DNA of 64,000 nucleotides from Strigops habroptila (Eukaryota; Chordata; Aves; Psittaciformes; Psittacidae): positions 1,461,180-1,525,179 of the forward strand of contig NC_046358.1 in NCBI RefSeq assembly GCF_004027225.2. The letters run 5' to 3'. The notes beneath the pieces are model-generated. The model was given only the letters and a program-made list of their open reading frames with translations. It was not told the origin of the DNA and did no database searches. Of this stretch, positions 56,396-64,000 are shown in pieces (position 1 is the stretch's first letter; the number at the start of each line of letters is the position of its first letter). The position numbers and the translations under genes were made by a program.

Positions 56396-57558
56396 AACAA
56401 GCTAATACAGGGAGACCTCCTGCTCTATAATCTAAAATCTCTATGTGAAAGCAGTCAGGGAAGTGTTTCGTGAATCCATACATCAAGATCAACGTGTTGT
56501 GGATAATACATGTCATGGCACATGGACCCAGTGGACAGACATCAGTGAAAAGAATTTTGTTAAGGTAGTACTACAGTTGTGGTATTGATTTGAGTTTAGG
56601 TGGTTGCTGTTGCCTTGCTGTTCTCATTGCTGTTCATAGCAAAAGTAAAGAAAAACCCTGAGGAAATGATAAAAACTTGGTGTGGGGACCATTAGTTTCT
56701 TACTGAAGCCAGCAAAGGCAAAGATCAACATTAGGGGTGCGTTACAGAGCAAGAAGATGTTAACAAGGGGCAACCATGGCAGCAGAAATGGTCGTAGGAA
56801 TTATCTTTGCATTGCTGAAATCCTGTTTAAGTGGCACTAGGAGAGACAGTTGGGAAGGGTATGAGAATAATCAGAGGTGAATCATGTAGACATTCACTTT
56901 GCACCCACTCCATTTCCTCAGTGTGGGAGAAGGGAGAAGACATCTCCTTAAATCCACATATTTACAGTGTATTGTTCCTGGGCTTCATTAGTGAGCCTGG
57001 AGATGAAGAGATTGATGCTCCAGGTGGATTTTGCTTGTTGTCAAGCTTTTATTCCCCATGGACCAGAACGCCTCCGAGGTCACAGAAATGAGTATATATA
57101 CATGTTGAACACTAAAAACTGCAGAGACGACTTGTCCGCCCTTGGAAGATGCAGCAGCAAATCACCCTCAGTGCAGCTTATAAGGAATGAGTGCTAAACC
57201 CACTCTTAGCATCTGTTTGAAGATGAATGTGGCCTTAGTCATCACCTTCAGGAACAGCCAAACTCATCGCAGTTGCTGAAGGAGCCGCATGGACCCTCCA
57301 AGTTTCTCCATCACCACTGTGCCACCTTGAATTTCCTTTCCTATGGACTGTGTATAGTGAAAACTGTACATTGATCTCAGCTTTAAAAGACAAATGCCCA
57401 CGCTTCTCCTCTGCTTTGCTTTGCAAAGGGAAATGAAAGTCAAGAGGAAAAGGATTTCTTCAAGTCAACTTGTTCCATGTTGGTTTATTTTAGAAAACAC
57501 CAATTATTTTCCAAATGTACTTGTCATTTACTAAAAAAAAACCCAAAATGCATTCGAT
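56396..57558. other. AT-rich intergenic sequence, no feature seen
   Basis: No OR, repeat or RNA gene recognised. Short open frames at 56831-57197 carry no familiar motif. Confidence 0.5.
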
Positions 57559-57690
57559 GTCTGTGCTGGTTTGGACTGGAATAGAGTGAATTGTCTTCAT
57601 AGTAGCTACCATGGGGCTACAGTTTGGACTGGTGCTGAAATGGTGTTGATAGCTCCAGGGTGTTTTAGTTATTGCTGAACTGTATGGGGC
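57559..57690 (+). mobile_element. Avian endogenous retrovirus LTR relic (5' part)
   Basis: TGTGCTGGTTTGGACTGGAA, GTCTTCATAGTAGCTACCAT and GTGTTTTAGTTATTGCTGAA follow the start of the same LTR family as at 10098-10560, in plus orientation. Only the first part of the LTR remains. It is an old, broken fossil. Confidence 0.6.
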
Positions 57691-57720
57691 TTAGTTGCCA
57701 GATAAGGGTTAAACCTAGAC

Positions 57721-57775
57721 CATAGAATGGTTAGGGTCGGAAAGGACCTTAAGATCATCCAGTTCCAACCTAGGT
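57721..57775 (-). mobile_element. Antisense CR1 3' tip
   Basis: ATAGAATGGTTAGGGTCGGAAAGG to CCAGTTCCAACCTAGG region, short and diverged. Confidence 0.7.
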
Positions 57776-58118
57776 TCTAAGAATTGTTCAGTTATTGACC
57801 ATCCTCCTGTGTTAAATGTACCCGGGAAGGCACAAATAGGAAGCTGCAGAGATGAAATGCTGAGCTAAACCCAGGTGGGTGTTCTCACTGCTGAGCTTAG
57901 GCTTTGGTTTTAGGATCTTCTTGTAGCCACTAGGTGGAGGGCTTGGCTCTTCTAAGAGCCCAAATTTCTTCCAAGAGCTATCCAGAGTCCAACTGACCCT
58001 CCAGTAGGGTGGGTTCTGCCTCCCTTTGGTGCACCGAGGAAGCTGAGGGTCCTGTTGAGCTGGCCAAATCATCGTCTGCCATTTTACCTATCTCCTGCAG
58101 GTTGGTGCATTACAGAGC

Positions 58119-59047
58119 ATGACACCTGTCAATCACACTGATGTGCATGAGTTCATTCTTTTGGGGCTGACCACCCGCCGAGACCTCCAGGTTCCCCTTT
58201 TTATGGCTTTCCTGGCCATGTACATGGTGACCCTTTTGGGGAACTTTGGGATCATTGTATTAATCAGGACTGATCTTCACCTTCACACCCCCATGTACTA
58301 TTTCCTCAGCCACTTGGCTTTTGTCGACATCTGCTACTCCTCCATCATCCTCCCCAAAATGCTGGTGCAGATCTTGACGGTGGAGAAAATCATCAGCTTC
58401 TCGGGGTGCGCAGCCCAGCTCTGCTTCTTCGTCATTTTTGGGGTCACCGAGTGCCTCTTACTGGCTGTGATGGCCTATGACAGGTATGTGGCCATCTGCA
58501 AACCCCTTCTGTACCCCACCATCATGTGTGGATGGATGTGCTGGTGGCTTGTGGCTGGTTCCTACGCTGTCGGTGTCTTCCACGCAGTGACCCACACCAC
58601 TTTCATCTTTACCTTCTCCTTCTGCCGCTCCAATCTTATTAACCACTACTTCTGTGACATTGCCCCACTCTTAGCTCTGTCCTGCTCCAACACCCACACC
58701 TACGAGGTGGTCATCCTTGCTCTCGTCAGCATAAACTGTCTCAGCACCATGACCATCATCTTATCTCCTATGCTTATATCCTCCCTGCTGTCCTGAGGAT
58801 CCACTCAAAGGAAGGCAGGAGAAAAGCCTTCTCCACTTGCACATCCCACCTGATGGTCGTCACCATGTTCTATGGGGCGATCTTGTTCATGTACCTGCGC
58901 CCCAGCTCCACCTTTGCGCTGGATGAGAACAAAACGGCCACGTTATTCTACACCATCATGACCCCGACGCTGAACCCCTTGGTCTACAGCCTGAGGAACA
59001 GGGAGGTGAAGGCTGCCCTGATGAGAGTGGTTGGGAGAAGGCAGTGA
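58119..59047 (+). pseudogene. Olfactory receptor with a single frameshift
   Basis: The frame opens [17 protein letters not shown] and is a normal class II OR through TM5: GN in TM1, [51 protein letters not shown]. Near 58762 the reading shifts (TTATCTCCTATG where TTA-ATC-TCC-TAT is expected, one base short), giving a stop at 58794-58796. The rest is intact in the next frame: [40 protein letters not shown] and [13 protein letters not shown], to a stop at 59045-59047. Only this one lesion is seen, so a very recent pseudogene, a segregating null allele or a sequence error are all possible. Confidence 0.88.
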
Positions 59048-60044
59048 GTGGAGGAAGCTGGTGACCAGGAGGGTATTTCCTTGTTGCTGTTATTGGGCAG
59101 GACTCATTGCACTGAGGGCTCTATGAAGGTGTATTGCAGTGATTCCTCTGTAATTTATCTCTCAATTATAAAGTATCTGACACTGATTAGACATGTAACT
59201 CCTGTCCAGCTGAAGGTGGGTGAGGCAAAGCCCAGCCTCATTCACCATCAATGGCCAATGTGCATGAGCAGCCCCTCCAAACACCTTGGTTCGTCCTGTT
59301 CATCTCATTGCTCTGTTCAATGACTACAAAGAAAGCCTGGACTACCCTGGGCATGGGTTTCCAGGTTGCTAAGGTTCAGAGGAGAAGGAGATAGACCCAA
59401 AGGACCACAGGACATCATATAATCAATCACATAACTCTCCACTGTACTTTATCATGCTAAGGCTTGTGGTTGGCACTCGAAATGAGGCTTTTCCACCCAA
59501 AACTTGGTTCCTGCAAGTGAAGTTGTAGGTTAAGCTGAAGGTGTTTGGTCCTTCCAGATGTCACAGTGAGTGTTGGAAGCCTCTGGGCAATTTGAACCTT
59601 GTCTTTGCTGTTCCTAAAGCTGCTTTGCAGATGGTGTGTAAATGTAAATAACTTAATCACATGTTGGGTCAATAGCGTTGGGTCAACAGTTATTGAACCA
59701 TCAATAACAGGATTGTGCTGGATTTCTCAGCCCTTAAATCTGATTAAAAAGTAGACTTTTTGCATAATTCACCAAGAAGTTACAGATTCATATTGATACA
59801 AATAAAAATAATTAAAGCTGGGATAAACAATTTTCTTGCTCAAGTAAATCTTTCAACCAATCGGTATTTCCTCCCACTAGGAAGAAATAGGCACCTCTGT
59901 GTGTAATTCACTCTGTTGTAACTCTGGTTTCTAAAGCAAATCACATGAATCACAGCCCAGAAGAGCCTGTTTGTCTCCTAGCGATAGAAATCTATGCCCA
60001 TGCATGCATGTATTATATGGATATCTAGGATTATGAGATGAATC
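59048..60044. other. AT-rich intergenic sequence, no feature seen
   Basis: No gene or repeat recognised downstream of the broken OR. Confidence 0.5.
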
Positions 60045-60350
60045 CTAGAATCCCAGACTGGTTTGTGTTGGAAGGGAGCTTAAAGCTCATCCAGTCCCAA
60101 CCCCCTGCCACAGGCAGAGACACCTTCCACTAGAGCAGGTTGCTCCAATCCCCCGTGTCCAACCTGGCCTTGAACACTGCCAGGGATGGGGCAGCCACAG
60201 CTTCTCTGGGCACCCTGTGCCAGCGCCTCAGCACCCTCACAGGGAAGAGCTTCTGCCTCAGAGCTCATCTCAATCTCCCCTCTGGCAGGTTAAAGCCATT
60301 CCCCTTGTCCTGTCCCTACAGGCCCTTGTCCAAAGACCCTCTCCAGGGGA
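60045..60350 (-). mobile_element. Antisense CR1 LINE fragment
   Basis: CCCAGACTGGTTTGTGTTGG to CAAAGACCCTCTCCAGG. Confidence 0.85.
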
Positions 60351-60374
60351 GAGTGATCCATGCAGTAAGACCAG

Positions 60375-60835
60375 CTTTATTTTTATTTTGTTTTGTGTTG
60401 TGTAGTTTTGTGTTTTGTTTTGTTTTGGGGCTTTTTTGTTTTATTGTTATGTTATTTTATTTTAAAACGTTATTTGAGTAATTTTATTTGATAGATTTTA
60501 TGCATTTTATTAAAGTTATTATTTTTTATTTTATTTTTAGTTTAGTTTAATATTCTTATATTATTTTAAATTGTTTTTAATATTGTATTTAAATTTATTT
60601 CAATATTTTACTATTATAAATGTTATTATTTTTTGTATCTTATTTTATTTTTATATCTTATTTCAAATATTTTAATATTTTATGTAATGTTATATTTAAT
60701 TTTATTTTACATTTTACTTGTTTTATTTTATATTTTATATTTTAATTTCATTTTTATTATTTTTTATTTTTATTATTTTATTTCTTTATTTTTTATATTT
60801 TATTTTTGTTATTTTATTTTCATATTCCTCTCTCA
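60375..60835 (+). repeat. T/A-rich low-complexity tract, (TTTTA)-like
   Basis: About 460 bases of TTTTA, TTTTG and TATTTTAT variants with almost no C. It lies 25 bases beyond the 5' end of the antisense CR1. Confidence 0.92.
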
Positions 60836-61035
60836 TACTGTCCTGGGTTCAGATATAGACACATACATATACACACTTCCCTGTATACACACATATATGT
60901 ATGATAGAGGAATATAAAAATAATTGCATTTCTCCCAAAGGAGGTTCTCCAAAACACTTCTCACCCAAAGCACCTCGGAGCTCTCAGTGGAGTAGAGAAG
61001 AGAGTTACAAAGCAATTACACCAGCAGGCTGGACA

Positions 61036-61112
61036 GACCGAGCATATAAGTGTCCTCGCAATCTGCCGTCAGTTCATGTGAAGCAAGGAAGAAGCAGCAA
61101 GATGTCGCTGGT
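61036..61112 (+). promoter_or_regulatory. Orphan promoter-like stretch with ATG and donor
   Basis: GCATATAAGT at 61041-61050 resembles a TATA box. About 50 bases later AAG-ATG-TCG-CTG is followed immediately by GTAAGG, a consensus donor, at about 61112. No downstream coding exon is recognised, so this is a weak candidate. Confidence 0.2.
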
Positions 61113-61189
61113 AAGGAAAAGGGGACATCCAGATTTGTTTTATAGCTGAAACTAGAAGATGATTTATAACTTGAAGGGGATATATAATA

Positions 61190-61385
61190 TCATAGAACCA
61201 TGGAATGGTTTGTGTTGGAAGGGAGCTTAAAGCTCATCCAGTTCCAACCCCCTGCCACGGGCAGGGACACCTTCCACTAGAGCAGGTTGCTCCAAGCCCC
61301 TGTGTCCAACCTGGCCTTGAACACTGCCAGGGATGGGGCAGCCACAGCTTCTTTGGGCACCCTGTGCCAGTGTCTCCTTGCAGAA
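61190..61385 (-). mobile_element. Antisense CR1 LINE fragment
   Basis: ATCATAGAACCATGGAATGG to CACCCTGTGCCAGTGTCTC. Confidence 0.85.
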
Positions 61386-62379
61386 TATAATACATAATTC
61401 CTTGCAGGAAGCAGGAGGGAAGGAGAACGGCTTCCTCCTTCAGGGATGAGCTCTGTAGAAATGAATTTGGTTGTTCTGGGTTGTATCTTTGTTAGACAAT
61501 CCAAGACGAGCTGTTCTCTTCACGGCAGAGCACGAGAACACCAGAAGAAAGAAAATCACAGAGCACGTGGATTTTGTGAAGGTTGTAATACCAGTTATAA
61601 TGGTTTTGTGATTTTTTAAGGTTGTAATAGTAGTTAGCAGCTAAAATTCCAGTTATAAGAAACCTTTATGTCTACAATGCCAGGGATTCCACCTTGAGTA
61701 ATTTTGTGATACTACAAGTTGTACATAGAATTAAACCCTGTGTGCTTCTTCCAGCTGGGTACATGGTTTACCTGATATTTCCATTCTGAATATGAGCCAG
61801 GCTCGTTAATACCAGTTTTACAGTGATTTCCTTTGCTGTTGGGAAGCTGTGCTCATTGCTTTGCAGAGATTAACTGACAGTGACAGACACCCCACAAGCA
61901 GCACAGTTTTTTCCGTCATCTTAGGCTAAAACTGGGCTGCTTTACCCAACATTTTTCTTGGTTTCTTTTAAATATCTACCTGTGTTACAGTGGTTCCTTC
62001 TGGACCCCTGTGGAGGCTGCTCTGTATCCCTCACTGATTCTGTGATTAAAAGGCAGGATGCACTGGTGTATATTCATATATTTAAAACGCCTAAGGAGGA
62101 ATTGCAGAATGAGGAGGTTTAGGAAAAGACATCTTAAAGGCAAAGATTTGTTGTGCCATCTTTATCTTTGTAATGGTTTCTCTTCTCCCTCATGATGGCA
62201 CCGCAACATTTCTATAGGCTCCATAAAAGAATAACACTGAAATACCAAAATAAATGAAAAGTTATGGAAGAATAAAGGGGATTTTCCTGTTTTCTCTCTG
62301 CAGCTGTGCAAGCAAAATCACCTTCACGAAAACCTCCACTGAGAAGGCTTCCTAAGATGTTCAATGTCCTATTCTAGTT
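61386..62379. other. AT-rich intergenic sequence, no feature seen
   Basis: No gene or repeat recognised. Confidence 0.5.
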
Positions 62380-62550
62380 CAAAGGTTGGACTTGATGATC
62401 TTAAAGGTCTTTTCCAACCTGGTTGATTCTGTGATTCTAAATCCTAGAATCATAGAATGGTTTGGGTTGGAAAGGACCTTAAGATCATCTAGTTACAACC
62501 TCCCAGCTGTGGGCAGGGAAACCTCACACTAGACCATGTCACCTCCAAAG
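62380..62550. mobile_element. Two abutting CR1 tips, plus then minus
   Basis: 62380-62438 is a sense second-subfamily 3' end (TTGGACTTGATGATCTTAAA); 62448-62550 is an antisense diverged 3' end (GGTTTGGGTTGGAAAGGACC). The tails face each other, which suggests one inserted at the tail of the other. Confidence 0.8.
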
Positions 62551-62928
62551 AGTCTATTTTATTTCTCAATAGAACTAATTTATTAAAGGAACCACTGAAT
62601 CCCTTCGTTTTACTCTTTCTTTGTTAGAACTTGGGAGGGTTACACTGAGATGTGATATATACCATGAGTATACAACAGATAGAAACAGAGATGTATTAGA
62701 ATGAATGGAAAAGGTAACAATTGGCAGAGTAACTGCTACCAGAATAAAACCTCCATTGTTTTGCCAAACTGGGTTTTGATGAATGTTGATTCAAAGGAAG
62801 TAAATCGTTTATAAGAAGAGGGTTTGCCATCCAGCTACTGAGGATTGTTGGGCTTTTTAGGTGCCGAGTGTCTCCATTAACTTATTATTATGGCTCGATG
62901 GATCTATCTTACAGTGCTTTTGGAGAAG

Positions 62929-63846
62929 ATGGCTAAGGAAAATCAAACCGAGCAAGTGACAGAGCTGACTCTTGTGGGACTGACAGACAACCCGCAACTA
63001 CAAGTGCCTTTGTTTGTCCTGTTCCTCCTCATTTACTTCATCACGCTGACAGGGAACCTGGGCATGGTTGTGCTCATCAGGAGCAGCGCTCAACTGCAGT
63101 CCCCCATGTACTTTTTCCTTAGCAGCTTATCTCTCCTTGATGCTTGCTACTCCTCGGTGGTGGCACCGAGGACATTAATGGACCTTCTGATGGAGAAAAA
63201 AACAATCTCTGTTGCCAGCTGCGCCACCCAGCTTTACTTCTTCATAGCTTTTGGCACCACTGAGTGCTTCCTCCTGACTGCGATGGCGTATGACCGCTAC
63301 ATGGCCATTTGCAAGCCCTTGCTGTACTTGTCCATCATGTCCCACCGGGTCTGCATGCTGCTGGTAGCCATTTCGTATGTGCTTGGCCTGCTGCACTCTT
63401 GGGTGCACACAAAGTTCACCTTCAGCCTGCCTTTATGCCAGCCAGCCAAGGTGAACCACTTCTACTGTGAAATCACGCCTGTTCTAGCCCTCTCCTGCTC
63501 TGATACACGTGTCAATAGGTATCTGATATTTGGCCTTGCTGGGCTGGTGGAGATGGTGACCATCTCAGCCGTCCTGGTCTCTTACACCTTCATCCTCGCT
63601 GCCGTCTCAAGGATCAGCTCTGCTCAGGGCCGGTACAAAGCCTTCTCCACATGCACCTCTCACCTGGCTGGAGTCACCATCTTCCACGGGTCCATCCTCG
63701 CCCTGAACTTCCGACCAGGGTCTGGCAACACCCTGAGCACGGATAAGGTCTTTGCTGTGTTCTACTCTCTGGTGGTGCCCATGATCTACAGCCTCAGGAA
63801 CAGGGAGGTGAAGAACGCCCTGAGGGACTTTGTCAGGTGGAAGTAG
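62929..63846 (+). CDS. Olfactory receptor frame lacking the NPxxY core of TM7
   Basis: An open single-exon OR of 305 residues from MAKENQTEQVTELTLVGL at 62929; an earlier in-frame ATG at 62890 would add 13 residues. Motifs present are NQT glycosylation site, GN in TM1, [40 protein letters not shown] in TM5 and [10 protein letters not shown] in TM6. TM7 reads [15 protein letters not shown] where nearly all ORs have PMLNPLIYSLRN. Four residues, LNPL, are missing in frame, which removes the Asn-Pro of NPxxY needed for class A receptor activation. It may therefore be a non-signalling receptor despite the open frame. It belongs to a different subfamily from the duplicon ORs. Confidence 0.88.
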   Translation: MAKENQTEQVTELTLVGLTDNPQLQVPLFVLFLLIYFITLTGNLGMVVLIRSSAQLQSPMYFFLSSLSLLDACYSSVVAPRTLMDLLMEKKTISVASCATQLYFFIAFGTTECFLLTAMAYDRYMAICKPLLYLSIMSHRVCMLLVAISYVLGLLHSWVHTKFTFSLPLCQPAKVNHFYCEITPVLALSCSDTRVNRYLIFGLAGLVEMVTISAVLVSYTFILAAVSRISSAQGRYKAFSTCTSHLAGVTIFHGSILALNFRPGSGNTLSTDKVFAVFYSLVVPMIYSLRNREVKNALRDFVRWK

Positions 63847-64000
63847 CTTTGGCATGATGTTTACCTGCTGGTTGTGTGACAGAGGACACCAGAGCTTCAC
63901 TTTACAACAAGGAGTTTTGTTTCCCCACTCTATTCCTTAGGCTTCCAGACTTGGTTTGGAACCATTTCCAAGTCTTGCTTTCTTCCTACAACTGGCTTGT
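63847..64000. other. Downstream flank of the last OR
   Basis: No poly(A) signal or other feature seen before the window ends. Confidence 0.4.

Overview
The window looks like nuclear DNA of a bird. About 40 truncated CR1 LINE fragments occur in both orientations, ending in the usual ATTCTATG-type tails. Two relics of a common avian retroviral LTR are present. The gene order ALDH3B - NDUFS8 - TCIRG1 - TBX10 matches a conserved vertebrate block (human 11q13), and the genes have compact GC-rich exons and introns. The very high density of similar CR1 copies recalls CR1-rich bird lineages such as woodpeckers or hornbills, but I cannot fix the order from this alone.

Bases 1 to about 29,000 are GC-rich and gene-dense. 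They hold the last exon of one ALDH3B gene (725-918), a complete ten-exon ALDH3B paralog (2304-8486), a relic of a third copy (about 9745-9870), NDUFS8 of respiratory complex I (coding exons 12674-14857), the V-ATPase a3-type subunit TCIRG1 (coding exons 16832-25582), and on the minus strand a T-box gene, most likely TBX10 (25809-27226). TCIRG1 and TBX10 converge tail to tail. Many introns are filled with minisatellites, each with its own unit.

Bases 29,000 to 64,000 are AT-richer and form an olfactory receptor (OR) cluster. Four OR reading frames look intact (31431, 42623, 48689 and 53003 regions). One is open but lacks the TM7 NPxxY motif (62929-63846). One is broken by a single frameshift (58119-59047). 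Two are short relics (about 37545 and 45740). Three ORs lie in copies of one 4 to 5 kb duplicon, one inverted and two tandem, with CR1 elements at or near the unit borders. The duplicon carries a conserved upstream reading frame that has become fused to the receptor in one copy.

The two halves are functionally unrelated. The left holds housekeeping or metabolic genes and a developmental regulator; the right is a birth-and-death chemoreceptor cluster shaped by CR1-associated duplication. I saw no clear evidence of a wholly new biological system. The strongest leads are the active-site-substituted ALDH3B, the OR upstream-frame fusion, the OR without NPxxY, and a CR1 pair that shares downstream flank.
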